DNA from: Rhodanobacteraceae bacterium
Lineage (GTDB): Bacteria > Pseudomonadota > Gammaproteobacteria > Xanthomonadales > Rhodanobacteraceae
NCBI GenBank assembly: GCA_030167125.1
Contig: CP126531.1
Location: 1,798,001 to 1,862,000, forward strand
Reading direction: 5' to 3'
DNA: 64,000 bases
This document shows positions 35,006 to 43,418 of this stretch, one piece after another. Position numbers and translations under genes: made by a program. The notes under the pieces were generated by a model. It was given only the letters and a program-made list of their open reading frames with translations, did no database searches and was not told the DNA's origin. The number at the start of each line of letters is the position of its first letter. The first letter of the stretch is position 1.

Positions 35006-37108
35006 TCAGAACGTCATGCTCCATCCGTTGAGCGTGCCGTAATCGCCGCCATCACCCCAGACATCGTCGTCGATGACCTTCAGCTTCCACGTGCCGTTGC
35101 TGCTGGCCGAGGAGGCATTGACGGTGTAGGTCTTGTTGATGTTGCCGTCGTTGTTGTAGTCGGGATATTGCAGGATCGCGTACGACCCGTTCGGCGCGTA
35201 CAGCACGATCTCCAGGTCGCCCGACCAGTTGTGGGTGATGTTGACGTGCACCGGCAGGTTCGACGGCGCATTTCCCGGCTCACCCGTCACCTTGATGGAA
35301 CTCGTCACCGTGGCATCGTCACCGATCGCGTAATGGTGATTGTTCGAGAACGTCCCACCCGGAGGCGGAGGCGGTGGTGGCGGTGGTGGCGGTGGTGGCG
35401 GTGGTGGCGGTGGTGGCGGCGGCGGTGGTGGCGGCGGCGGTGGTGGCGGCGGCGGTGGTGGCGGCGGCGGTGGTGGCGGAGGCGGTGGCGGGCTCGTGCC
35501 GCCGGCTACGTTCGCGATGAAGTTCGCGATGTTGATCGAGCCGAAGCCGGTGCAGTAATCCCAGCCCGTCGCGGCGGTTTCGCCGTTGTTGTTGCCCGAC
35601 GTCACGTCATGGAAGTCGGTCGAGTAATGCGACTTCGCGTCGGCGTAGATCAGCGGCGCGGCAAAGCCGAGGTTCGGATTCGCAGCCAGGGTCCGCGCCC
35701 ACACGCCCACGAACAGCGGCGAGGCAAGGCTGGTGCCACCGATCTGCTGGTTCGCGCCATCGACGATCACGATGGCTCCGGAAACCGGACTGGCATCGAA
35801 CGCGACATCGGGAACGCCGCGGGTGGAGTGGCCGGCATTCTGGCCAATGCCCTGTTGCCAGGTCGGCATCGCTTCGAAGGTCGAGGGGCTGCCGCCGGTC
35901 GCGCCTTCGTTGGAGCTCAGGTTGTTCCAGACGGTTTCGCTGTTCCAGGTGGTGCCCGAGGTGTAAAGCTCGGTGCCACCGACTGCGACCACGTATTGCG
36001 AGTCGGCCGGCCAGCTCGGCGTGGTGCCGCCGTTGCCGCACTCGTCGGCACCGGAGTCACCCGACGAGACCGAGAAGGTCATGCCTTCGGCATCGGCTTC
36101 CTGGAACACGTTGTCGCCAGTGGCCGCGCCGTTCGTTTCGGAACCGGTTTCGCAGCCGCCGATCGACACGTTCACCACGCGCACCACGTTGTCGGTGGTG
36201 GCCTTGCTGAAGTCGTCGACGAGGTCCTGCGTGGACAACGACGCGGTGTCGTACAGGTACAGCGCCTTGACGCCGCCGGAAATGCCGACGATGTCCTGGC
36301 TGTCCAGGTCCCATTCGCCATCGCCGCTGGTGCTGCTGCCGCCGCCATCGACCTTGACCACGTTCATGGGGATGCTGGGCAGGCTGTTCTGGCTCAGGAA
36401 CGACTTGAAGTCGTTCAGCACGTTGGTCATGCTGCCGTTGGTGATGATGCCCACGTTGATCGTGGACGCCGTCGCGGTGCTGCCGGCGTTGTAGATCGAG
36501 GCGAACTGCGTGGGATTGTGGCCGGTCGCAGTGCCCGTCGCCTGGGTGTGCGGCAGCACGTGGAAGCGGTGCACGTTCTGCAGGCCGAGCACTTCGTGCA
36601 CGACGCCGCGCAACGCATTCGGAACGCGTGCTTCGGTCGAGTTGGCGAACGCGATGCGGCCTTCCTTGGTGCGCACGTTCACCATGCTGGTGTGGAACGC
36701 GTTCTGCACGGTCGAGACCGGCGCTTCGCCGGAAACCAGCAGGTTGTCGGGCGTGACCTGGATGTTGTGGAAACCCTGCTGCTGCAGGAACGCCTTGACC
36801 TGATCGACCTGTGCCTGGTCCGGGCCGTACTTGGCCATGAACTCGGCGTGCGTCAGGTTCTTGTGGTGCGGGTCGGCGATGAATGCCTTCAATTGCGCTT
36901 CGTTGCGCCAGTGCAACGACAGCGTGACGCGCATCGGTTTGGTGAGCGCCATCGGGCCTGCCACCGAATCACCGGGGCGCAACTGGGTGGCCAGCTGCAC
37001 GACGGATGTGTTGGCGAGGACCGCGGCGGGAGTCGCAGCAAATGCTGCTGAACCGGCAGCCAGACCCATGGCAACGACCAGGGCCTTCAATCGGAGATTG
37101 CTTGGCAT
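35006..37108 (-). CDS. Secreted S53 (sedolisin/kumamolisin) serine-carboxyl peptidase with P-domain
   Basis: A 700-residue protein starting at ATG 37108 (AGGAGCTCTG ahead), with a signal peptide (LRLKALVVAMGLAAGSAAFA). Next come a pro-kumamolisin activation domain (about 45-185: RVTLSLHWRNEAQLKAFI, NLTHAEFMAKYGP), then the S53 catalytic domain with E265 and D269 (GDGEWDLD), oxyanion D351 (SSGDSGADE) and nucleophile S460 (GGTSLASP), so the active site is complete. A run of 44 prolines links it to a C-terminal P/Homo B domain (HHYAIGDDATVTSSI ... GTWKLKVIDDD). P-domains often fold onto proteases or bind substrate. Such enzymes are usually acid-active and self-processing. A terminator follows. 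Confidence 0.95.
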   Translation of the reverse strand: MPSNLRLKALVVAMGLAAGSAAFAATPAAVLANTSVVQLATQLRPGDSVAGPMALTKPMRVTLSLHWRNEAQLKAFIADPHHKNLTHAEFMAKYGPDQAQVDQVKAFLQQQGFHNIQVTPDNLLVSGEAPVSTVQNAFHTSMVNVRTKEGRIAFANSTEARVPNALRGVVHEVLGLQNVHRFHVLPHTQATGTATGHNPTQFASIYNAGSTATASTINVGIITNGSMTNVLNDFKSFLSQNSLPSIPMNVVKVDGGGSSTSGDGEWDLDSQDIVGISGGVKALYLYDTASLSTQDLVDDFSKATTDNVVRVVNVSIGGCETGSETNGAATGDNVFQEADAEGMTFSVSSGDSGADECGNGGTTPSWPADSQYVVAVGGTELYTSGTTWNSETVWNNLSSNEGATGGSPSTFEAMPTWQQGIGQNAGHSTRGVPDVAFDASPVSGAIVIVDGANQQIGGTSLASPLFVGVWARTLAANPNLGFAAPLIYADAKSHYSTDFHDVTSGNNNGETAATGWDYCTGFGSINIANFIANVAGGTSPPPPPPPPPPPPPPPPPPPPPPPPPPPPPPPPPPPPPPPPPPPPGGTFSNNHHYAIGDDATVTSSIKVTGEPGNAPSNLPVHVNITHNWSGDLEIVLYAPNGSYAILQYPDYNNDGNINKTYTVNASSASSNGTWKLKVIDDDVWGDGGDYGTLNGWSMTF
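35360..35491 (-). repeat. Trinucleotide tract encoding 44 consecutive prolines
   Basis: Every codon in this 132-base stretch is CCN on the minus strand (GGN triplets on the plus strand), giving an uninterrupted run of 44 Pro inside the S53 peptidase. Within it the order of third bases repeats in blocks of nine and twelve bases, which suggests growth by slippage. Changes by whole triplets would keep the reading frame. Confidence 0.95.
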
Positions 37109-37418
37109 CACAGAGCTCCTTTCTGGTAGGGGATACGCACGGCAGCGCGTTGCGACGCGGCCGTGCGACGCAAAAATCCGCCATGCATACTCCCCACCCG
37201 GCGGCGATTGGCCGCCAAGCCCTGCTTGAAACCTTGCAAGCAACGCACCGGACGGTGCGTGTGCGGACTGCCCGAATGGCGCCCTCACACCCGCGAGCCT
37301 TGGCAACGTAAACAAATGTCAACGGACGGTCACGCTGCGACGCAGCAAGGCATTCAGCGCGCAGACAGCTACGGCGCGGCGCAGGTTTACTGGTAAAACC
37401 CTTCCCGCACGAACACGC
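37109..37418. other. Intergenic region upstream of S53 peptidase gene
   Basis: 310 bases without a gene, between the S53 start and the sulfotransferase stop, both on the minus strand. It contains hairpins GGCGGC-GATTG-GCCGCC near 37200 and CGCACCG-GA-CGGTGCG at 37244-37259; neither has a T-run. One or both may end sulfotransferase transcription. The S53 promoter should also be here, but none was recognised. Confidence 0.4.
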
Positions 37419-39050
37419 TCAAGGTGCGTTCTCAAGAATATCCAGCAAAGGCTTGAGGTGCGGCTGGAAGCGCTGCCAGCGCGCAACGGAAGTCGCATAG
37501 ATCGGCCGCCCGACCTGGCCGGCACTCACCGTATGCACGGCGCGCTTCTGCCGATGGAAATCGAGACAGCTTTCGTTCCAGGGCAGGCCGAGAAAATCGA
37601 GCAGCCCGCGCAGCACGCGTTCCGTGTCGTCGACCAGGTCCTCGTAGCGCAGCAGCATGATTCGATCGGCAGGCAGCAGCGCGTGCCAGTGCGCCATCAG
37701 CGACTGCCGGCGCAGCCAATGCCGGCCAAGCGTTTCGAGGTCGTAGCTGTACGGAATGTCGCCCAGCCTGAACAGGTTCGCGAAACAGGAGAAGCAGGTG
37801 TCGCGCGGGTCTCGCACCACGTGGACGATCTTCGCGCGCGGCAGCGTCAGCGCGATCATGCCGAGGTGCAGGAAGTTGCCGGTCAGCTTGTCGGTGACAT
37901 GGCTCGTGCCGCCGGCGTTCCGCCATGCACGATCGATGTAGGCGCGACCGACCCGCTCCAGCGCTTCCGCGGAAAGCGCGGGAACGACTTCGGGGTAGGC
38001 TTTGGCAGACTGCGACTCCTCGAAATGGAAAGTCTCTTCAAGGATCGCGGGCAGGTGCCGCATTTCGCCGCCGCCGTGCACGGCCGGATGCGAGGCCAGC
38101 ATCTGCTCGATCAGGCTGGTGCCGGAACGCGGCATGCCGACGACGAACACGGGCACGCGTGCGTCCGCGCCATCCACGCGCGCCGCGCGCAGGCATGCGC
38201 CGTCGAATACCGAGCGGATGCGCTCGACGAACCGCGCATCGAGCGCTTCCTGTTCCGCCTGGCGCTCCGCCGGCGCGAGGCACTGGTACTGCAAGCGGTT
38301 GCCTTGCGCGTACGCGGCGAACGCGTCGTCGTATGCACCGGCGTCTTCGCGCCGCCGTCCCAGCGTGAACCAGTAGCGGATCTGCTGCGGCAAGGGCAGC
38401 GCCGCCACGCGCGGGCGCAGCGATTCCAGTTGCGCAAGGTACGCGTTGTCCGCTTCGCCGGGCCGCAGCACCGCCAGCCGGTAGTGGGCGTCGATGTAGT
38501 CGGGTTGTGCCGCGACGGCGCGCGCGAAACTTTCCGCGGCTTCCGACGCCATGCCTTGTTCGCGCAGGCAATGCCCGAGCCCGTAATGCGCCAGCACGTG
38601 TTGCGGCTGACGCTGCAGCACGCGCCGATACGCGTCGGCCGCCTGCGCAAACGCGCCGCGCTGCCGAAGCGCGCCGGCCAGGGCAAGCAGCGCCTTGGCA
38701 TCTTCGGGCGCGATCGCAAGCGCGCGCATGAAACAGGATTCGGCTTCCGTGGCGCGGTTTTGCGCACTGCAGGCCTGTCCCAGCGCAACGTGCAAGGGCG
38801 CCTCGTTCGGGCGCAGCGCGAGCGCGCGACGCAGATGCATTTCCGCCTCGCCGAAACGATGCGCGGCGAGCAGCAGCGAACCGAGGTTGGCGCGAGCCTC
38901 GAAGCGTTCCGGTTGGAGCGCGAGCGCCGCGGCGTATTGGTCGAGTGCTTCCGCGACCCGTCCCTGCCGCACCGAGACATTGCCGCGCTCGATCAAGGCG
39001 CTGGCTGCATTCGCCACCCCCGCCGCATCCCTCGTCGTTTGCTCGCGCAT
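37419..39050 (-). CDS. TPR-repeat sulfotransferase family protein
   Basis: A 543-residue protein starting at ATG 39050; a GTG at 39077 would add nine residues. The first half is a row of tetratricopeptide repeats (for example GRVAEALDQYAAALALQPERFEARANLG and HFGEAEMHLRRALALRPNEAPLHVALG-like units). The second half is a sulfotransferase domain with the PAPS 5'-phosphosulfate loop VFVVGMPRSGTSLIEQML (about 298-315) and the 3'-phosphate region IVHVVRDPRDTCFSCFANLF. TPR-sulfotransferases move sulfate from PAPS to protein or carbohydrate acceptors; the acceptor here is unknown. No PAPS or sulfated-glycan genes are close by. Confidence 0.9.
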   Translation of the reverse strand: MREQTTRDAAGVANAASALIERGNVSVRQGRVAEALDQYAAALALQPERFEARANLGSLLLAAHRFGEAEMHLRRALALRPNEAPLHVALGQACSAQNRATEAESCFMRALAIAPEDAKALLALAGALRQRGAFAQAADAYRRVLQRQPQHVLAHYGLGHCLREQGMASEAAESFARAVAAQPDYIDAHYRLAVLRPGEADNAYLAQLESLRPRVAALPLPQQIRYWFTLGRRREDAGAYDDAFAAYAQGNRLQYQCLAPAERQAEQEALDARFVERIRSVFDGACLRAARVDGADARVPVFVVGMPRSGTSLIEQMLASHPAVHGGGEMRHLPAILEETFHFEESQSAKAYPEVVPALSAEALERVGRAYIDRAWRNAGGTSHVTDKLTGNFLHLGMIALTLPRAKIVHVVRDPRDTCFSCFANLFRLGDIPYSYDLETLGRHWLRRQSLMAHWHALLPADRIMLLRYEDLVDDTERVLRGLLDFLGLPWNESCLDFHRQKRAVHTVSAGQVGRPIYATSVARWQRFQPHLKPLLDILENAP

Positions 39051-39129
39051 CGGAACCCGAATCCGCGCCGGCGCCACCGCCGGCCCGATGGCAGCTTAGT
39101 CGAACGCGGCAACGCCAGGAACGCGGCGC

Positions 39130-39687
39130 TCACATCATGCCGGTCTGCAACTTGGCCTCGTCCGACATCATCGATTGGGTCCACGGCGGGTCGAACACCA
39201 GGTCGATCTGCGCCTCCTCGATGGTCGGGATCATTTCCAGCTTGCTGCGCGCGTCCTCGACCAGGATGTCGCCCATCCCGCAACCGGGCGCGGTGAGCGT
39301 CAGCTTGACGTACACCTTGCGCCGGCCGGCGTCGAGGTGTTCGAGGCTCAGGTCGTACACGAGGCCGAGATCGACCACGTTGATCGGGATTTCCGGATCG
39401 AAGCAGGTACGCAACTGTTCCCACACCACCCGTTCGACGTCTTCGTCGCCCGCGTCCTCGGGCACCCGCAGCGGTTCCGGCGGCGGCTTGCCGAGCGCGT
39501 CCGCGTCCCGGCCGTCGATGCGGAACAGGCTGCCTTCCACGTACACCGTGAAACTGCCGCCGAGCGACTGCGTGATGTAGCCGGTCTGGCCCGCCGGCAG
39601 GTTCACCACGTCGCCGTACGGCACGTGCACCGCGTGGCAATCGCGTTGCAGGGTGAAGGGTTCACTCGAGGCACTGAATCCTGGCAT
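39130..39687 (-). CDS. sufT: Putative Fe-S cluster maturation protein SufT
   Basis: A 185-residue protein with ATG 39687 chosen because the family begins close to SSEPFTLQRDCHAVHVPYGD; an in-frame ATG at 39735 would add 16 residues. The N-terminal half has LPAGQTGYITQSLGGSFTVYVEG, typical of SufT. The C-terminal half is a MIP18/DUF59 domain with DPEIPINVVDLGLVYDL, TLTAPGCGMGD containing the conserved Cys, and FDPPW. SufT helps mature Fe-S proteins, usually next to suf genes; here it is alone. It is divergent from the next plus-strand gene. Confidence 0.93.
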   Translation of the reverse strand: MPGFSASSEPFTLQRDCHAVHVPYGDVVNLPAGQTGYITQSLGGSFTVYVEGSLFRIDGRDADALGKPPPEPLRVPEDAGDEDVERVVWEQLRTCFDPEIPINVVDLGLVYDLSLEHLDAGRRKVYVKLTLTAPGCGMGDILVEDARSKLEMIPTIEEAQIDLVFDPPWTQSMMSDEAKLQTGMM

Positions 39688-39802
39688 TGCCGAGAAGATT
39701 GGGCTGGCGGCGCAATCCGTCAAGGATAGCAACACGTGTCAAGGCAGCGCCTGATGGAGATCAGCGCGCGCCGTTCGCCGCACGCCTGTTCTATCATCGG
39801 GA

Positions 39803-40315
39803 ATGCCCTCGCCCCGGAAAAACCGCGTGGACCAATCCCTCCCGTCCGCATCCGCCACCGCCGTGCGCGAGTCGCCCACACTGGTGGCGCGCATCATGGC
39901 GGGCGTGACCGCGGCTTTCGGCTGGTTGATGTGCACGCTCGCCACCGGCGCGGTCGCGGCGTTCGCCGCGCTGGTGCTGGGCATTCGCCCGAGCTGGCTG
40001 ATCCTGCTGCTGACGATTCCGTTGACATTGGTATTGAAGGTCTGCGGTTGCCTGTATGCGCGCTGGGCGGGCAGCGTCGCGGCGCTGGCCGTGCTGCTGG
40101 CGGGCGCGTACGCGGCGTGCCTGGTCGCCATCGCGCGGGTGGCCGCGGCGACCGGCTATCCGTTCGGGCAGGCGTTCCGCACCGGCGGCATCGGATTGAC
40201 ACTGCAAGTCGCGAAGCTCGGTTTGAGCGCCGCGTCGGTGCTGGTCTACGCGGGCGCCGCGGTGCTGGCGGCGATTCTTGCGACGTGGCTGGTACGGCCC
40301 GCCTCACGTCTCTGA
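39803..40315 (+). CDS. Uncharacterised integral membrane protein
   Basis: A 170-residue protein with a polar N-terminus of about 25 residues and four predicted membrane helices: MAGVTAAFGWLMCTLATGAVA, LILLLTIPLTLVLKVCGCLYA, VAALAVLLAGAYAACLVAIA and VLVYAGAAVLAAILATWLV. It has no motif that I recognise. Codon use matches its neighbours. It is divergent from sufT and convergent with pntB, with a palindromic repeat in the intergenic space. A gene is well supported by length, codon bias and helix pattern, but function is unknown. Confidence 0.7.
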   Translation: MPSPRKNRVDQSLPSASATAVRESPTLVARIMAGVTAAFGWLMCTLATGAVAAFAALVLGIRPSWLILLLTIPLTLVLKVCGCLYARWAGSVAALAVLLAGAYAACLVAIARVAAATGYPFGQAFRTGGIGLTLQVAKLGLSAASVLVYAGAAVLAAILATWLVRPASRL

Positions 40316-40340
40316 ACCGACGCTGCATTACACCGAGAAC

Positions 40341-40431
40341 GGGGAAGCATTTCGACACGGATTTACACGGAGGGACACGGATCAAAGGCTCATCCGCTTT
40401 GATCCGCGTTCATCCGTGTCAAAGGCTTCTC
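40341..40431. repeat. Nested palindromic repeat (ATCCGTGT family)
   Basis: GACACGGAT (40354-40362) pairs with ATCCGTGTC (40412-40420), and CGGATCAAAG (40378-40387) pairs with CTTTGATCCG (40397-40406). Outer GGGGAAGC also pairs with GGCTTCTCC-type sequence. ACACGGA is repeated directly three times on the left side. Sequences of this ATCCGTGT-AAATCCGTGT style are known as dispersed intergenic elements. It separates two convergent genes. Confidence 0.75.
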
Positions 40432-40460
40432 CGCCGAAAGCGCAGACGTTGATGACTGCG

Positions 40461-41930
40461 TCAGGCGTCGAGTGATTTCAAACCTGCAACCAGTTCGCTC
40501 GCTGCGGCCTGACCGTCGCCGTACAGCATGCGCGTATTGTCGGCGTAGAACAGCGCGTTCTCGATGCCGGCGAAACCCTTGCCGCGGCCGCGCTTGATCA
40601 CGATGACGTTCTTCGCCTTCGCGACGTCGAGGATCGGCATGCCATAGATCGGCGAATTCCTGTCGGTGCGCGCGACCGGGTTCACCACGTCGTTGGCGCC
40701 GATCACCAGCGCGACGTCGATGTTCGGGAACTCCGGATTGATGTCGTCCATGTCTTCGATCAGGTCGTACGGCACGCCCGCTTCGGCCAGCAGCACGTTC
40801 ATGTGGCCGGGCATCCGGCCCGCGACAGGATGGATCGCGAACTTCACCTTGACGCCGCGCTCGATCAGCAGCTTGGCGAATTCCCAGATCTTGTGCTGCG
40901 CCTGCGCGACCGCCATGCCGTAACCCGGCACGATCGCGACGCGCTCCGCGTAGGCCATCATCACCGCCGCGTCGTTGCCGTCGATCGGTTTCAGCGCGCC
41001 GGCGATTTCCTGCTGCTGGGCGCCGCCGCCCGCGCCGAAGTTGCCGAACAGCACGTTGCCCAGTGAACGGTTCATCGCCTTCGCCATCAACTGCGTCAGC
41101 AGCGTGCCGGCCGCACCTACCACCATGCCGGCGATGATCATGGCCTCGTTCTGCAGCACGAAACCTTCGAAGGCCACCGCAAGCCCGGTGAAGGCGTTGT
41201 ACATCGAGATCACCACCGGCATGTCGGCGCCGCCGATCGGCAGCGTCATCGCGATGCCGAACAGCAGCGACAGCACGATGAAGCCGATCAAAAGTCCCCA
41301 CGCGAACGCGTGGCCTTCGATGCCGGCGGCCAACGCAAGCGCGCCGCACACCACCGCGACCGCGAAGATCGCAAGGTTCACCCAGCGTTGCAGCGGAAAC
41401 ACGAAGCGCCGGTCCATCCAGCCCTGCAGTTTCGCGAACGCGATCAGCGAACCCGTGAACGACACCGCGCCGATCAGCACGCCGACAAACGCCAGCACCA
41501 GTTCGGTGGTGCCCAGACGGCCCGCGACATCGGCCCACGCTTCCGGCTGGATCGGCGATGTGTTCGGCACCAGCTTCAACGCCGCATTGAACTTGATCAG
41601 TTCCACCGCGCCGATCGCCGCGGCCGCGCCACCGCCCATGCCGTTGAACAGCGCCACCATCTGCGGCATCGCGGTCATCGGCACGCGCCGCCCGACGATC
41701 CACGACAGCACCACGCCAACCACGATGGCGCCGACCATCCACCAGAGGTTGTGCATGCCCGGCAGGAAGAACGTCACGATGATCGCGGCGCCCATGCCGG
41801 CGCCCGCCCACACGATGCCCGTGCGCGCGGTGCGCGGCGAGCTCATGCGTTTCAGGCCCCAGATGAAAAGGACGGCGGCGATGAAATAGATCGCTTCGAC
41901 GAAGGTCGGCATCCAGGCGGGAAGCGTCAT
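40461..41930 (-). CDS. pntB: NAD(P) transhydrogenase subunit beta PntB
   Basis: A 489-residue protein: N-terminal nine-helix membrane domain (GGADMPVVISMYNAFTGLAVAFEGFVLQNEAMIIAGMVVGAAGTLLTQLMAKAMNRS) and the soluble NADP(H)-binding domain III with VIVPGYGMAVAQAQHKIWE, KVKFAIHPVAGRMPGHMNVLLAEAGVPYD, DINPEFPNIDVALVIGANDVVNP and VIKRGRGKGFAGIENALFY. It couples hydride transfer from NADH to NADP with proton flow. Its start overlaps the pntAB stop by four bases (ATGA). Together with pntAB it is separated from pntAA by a three-gene plus-strand cassette. Confidence 0.98.
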   Translation of the reverse strand: MTLPAWMPTFVEAIYFIAAVLFIWGLKRMSSPRTARTGIVWAGAGMGAAIIVTFFLPGMHNLWWMVGAIVVGVVLSWIVGRRVPMTAMPQMVALFNGMGGGAAAAIGAVELIKFNAALKLVPNTSPIQPEAWADVAGRLGTTELVLAFVGVLIGAVSFTGSLIAFAKLQGWMDRRFVFPLQRWVNLAIFAVAVVCGALALAAGIEGHAFAWGLLIGFIVLSLLFGIAMTLPIGGADMPVVISMYNAFTGLAVAFEGFVLQNEAMIIAGMVVGAAGTLLTQLMAKAMNRSLGNVLFGNFGAGGGAQQQEIAGALKPIDGNDAAVMMAYAERVAIVPGYGMAVAQAQHKIWEFAKLLIERGVKVKFAIHPVAGRMPGHMNVLLAEAGVPYDLIEDMDDINPEFPNIDVALVIGANDVVNPVARTDRNSPIYGMPILDVAKAKNVIVIKRGRGKGFAGIENALFYADNTRMLYGDGQAAASELVAGLKSLDA

Positions 41931-42241
41931 GGTTTTTTCTCCGCCGATTGCGGAGAGGCCGGTTTCGACGTCTTGAACATCTCCAGCATGCGTTCGGTGA
42001 CCACATAGCCGCCCGCGACGTTGCCCGCGGCCAGCAGCACCGCAACCACGCCGATGGCGATTTCGACCGGCGTGCCGGCATGGCCCAGCGCCACCATCGC
42101 GCCGACCAGCACGATGCCATGCACGAAGTTGGAACCCGACATCAGCGGCGTGTGCAAGATGACTGGAACCCGACTGATGATCTCGTAGCCGGTGAATGCC
42201 GCCAACATGAAGATGTACAGTGCGAGAAACCCGGTAATCAT
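41927..42241 (-). CDS. pntAB: NAD(P) transhydrogenase subunit alpha, membrane part PntAB
   Basis: A 104-residue protein starting at ATG 42241 with GGAGGGCAAC ahead. Three to four helices include FLALYIFMLAAFTGYEIISRVPVILHTPLMSGSNFVHGIVLVGAMVALG, the standard PntAB sequence around the conserved TPLMSGxN. It is the small membrane subunit that links the NAD-binding PntAA to PntB. Overlap with pntB shows co-translation. The NAD-binding subunit gene is 1.8 kb away at 44006. Confidence 0.97.
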   Translation of the reverse strand: MITGFLALYIFMLAAFTGYEIISRVPVILHTPLMSGSNFVHGIVLVGAMVALGHAGTPVEIAIGVVAVLLAAGNVAGGYVVTERMLEMFKTSKPASPQSAEKKP

Positions 42242-42339
42242 GTTGCCCTCCTGCGATCCCGGGGCATGATAGGGCATGCGCGGCCGGGGTGCTGCGGTCA
42301 ACCCATTTCCGGCTTTCGCGTTATCAAGGGCAAGTCAGG

Positions 42340-42978
42340 ATGCACGAGACGACGGATGCCGAACCGATCCCCGCCGGCGGGGCCGCGATGAACGCCGCCA
42401 CGGTGCTCGAAGCCATCCCCGCGCCGCTGACGGAATCGGCACGGCCGGTGGCCGCCACCATCGAGGCGTTCCTTGCCTCGGTGGAGCGGCGCGCCTGGCG
42501 CGTCGCGGAAATCGCGCTGCACGATCCGGACGAGGCGCTGGACGCGGTGCAGGACGCGATGCTGCGGCTGGTCAGGCACTACGCCGCCAAGCCGGCCGAG
42601 GAATGGCCGCCGTTGTTCTGGGGCATCCTGCGCCGGCGCATCACGGATCTGCAACGCCGGCGCACGGTGCGCAACCGGATCCTGGTGTGGACCGGGCGCG
42701 CGACCAACGACGACGACGAGGAACTGCCGGCATGGGAACCGCCGGATCTCGGTCCCGATCCGGCGCGCGCGCTGGCCGCGCGGCAGGCGCACGCCGCGAT
42801 GTCGAAGGCCATCCGCGCACTGCCGCGGCGCCAGCAGCAAGCCTTCATGCTGCGGGTGCTGGAAGGACTGGACGTGGCGGACACGGCGAAGGCGATGGGC
42901 TGCAGCGCCGGCAGCGTCAAGACGCATTTGTCGAGGGCCATGGATGCCCTGCGTACACAACTCGAGGAATGGCGATGA
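42340..42978 (+). CDS. ECF-type RNA polymerase sigma factor
   Basis: A 212-residue protein if started at ATG 42340; ATG 42388 is also possible. Region 2 is VAEIALHDPDEALDAVQDAMLRLVRHY then LFWGILRRRITDLQRRR, and region 4 is MSKAIRALPRRQQQAFMLRVLEGLDVADTAKAMGCSAGSVKTHLSRAMDAL, a clear helix-turn-helix. It belongs to the group of sigma-70 family regulators that in Xanthomonadales is followed by a small membrane protein and a DUF3106 protein, as here. Its TGA overlaps the next ATG. It points opposite to the pnt genes on both sides and has its own short upstream region shared with pntAB. Confidence 0.92.
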   Translation: MHETTDAEPIPAGGAAMNAATVLEAIPAPLTESARPVAATIEAFLASVERRAWRVAEIALHDPDEALDAVQDAMLRLVRHYAAKPAEEWPPLFWGILRRRITDLQRRRTVRNRILVWTGRATNDDDEELPAWEPPDLGPDPARALAARQAHAAMSKAIRALPRRQQQAFMLRVLEGLDVADTAKAMGCSAGSVKTHLSRAMDALRTQLEEWR

Positions 42979-43418
42979 ACATTTCGTCCGAAAACAAACT
43001 CAATGCACTGCCGGGCGACGACGAAGTCGCGTTGCGTGCACGCGCGATCTTCAGGACCGCCTGCGAACAGACCGATTCCTACCACGCGCTGCGCCTGGGC
43101 ATGGCGCGCCGCAAGGCGGTCAACGCCGGTTCCACGCATCATGCAATGAAAGTGTGGGGTTCGTTCGCGGGCGCGGCGGCCTGCTGCGCGCTGGTGGCCG
43201 GCGTGGTCTGGCTGCGTCCCATGGACAACCCGCAAACCTCGTCGTCCATGGCCGCCGCCGCGCCGGCCGCCGTCAACCAGGGTGATGCCGACGAGGTCAT
43301 CCCTGAGGTAGGCAGCAGCCAGATGGAAGTGGTGCAGGATCTCGACTTCTATCGCTGGCTGGCGGCGCAGCCAGCGATGGCCTCCGCCGCCGCACCGGCT
43401 GCAAGCGGACGTCAATGA
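42975..43418 (+). CDS. Single-pass membrane protein, possible anti-sigma factor (DUF3619-like)
   Basis: A 147-residue protein starting at ATG 42975 within the sigma-gene stop (ATGA). About 60 N-terminal residues are soluble (LRARAIFRTACEQTDSYHALRLGMARRKAV), followed by one membrane helix (WGSFAGAAACCALVAGVVWL) and an Ala-rich tail with VVQDLDFYRWLAAQP. Topology and position match anti-sigma factors, and it resembles DUF3619 proteins by memory. No zinc-binding HxxxCxxC motif is present. The anti-sigma role is inferred. Confidence 0.68.
   Translation: MNISSENKLNALPGDDEVALRARAIFRTACEQTDSYHALRLGMARRKAVNAGSTHHAMKVWGSFAGAAACCALVAGVVWLRPMDNPQTSSSMAAAAPAAVNQGDADEVIPEVGSSQMEVVQDLDFYRWLAAQPAMASAAAPAASGRQ

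Noticed and set aside
35340..35558. Plus-strand frame encoding a long poly-glycine protein
   Set aside because: It is the antisense reading of the polyproline tract in the S53 gene and has no ribosome site.
37183..37194. GCATACTC-like sequence upstream of the S53 gene, similar to the S10 upstream element
   Set aside because: Only one half-site is present and the spacing of the inverted pair is not kept, so it may be chance.
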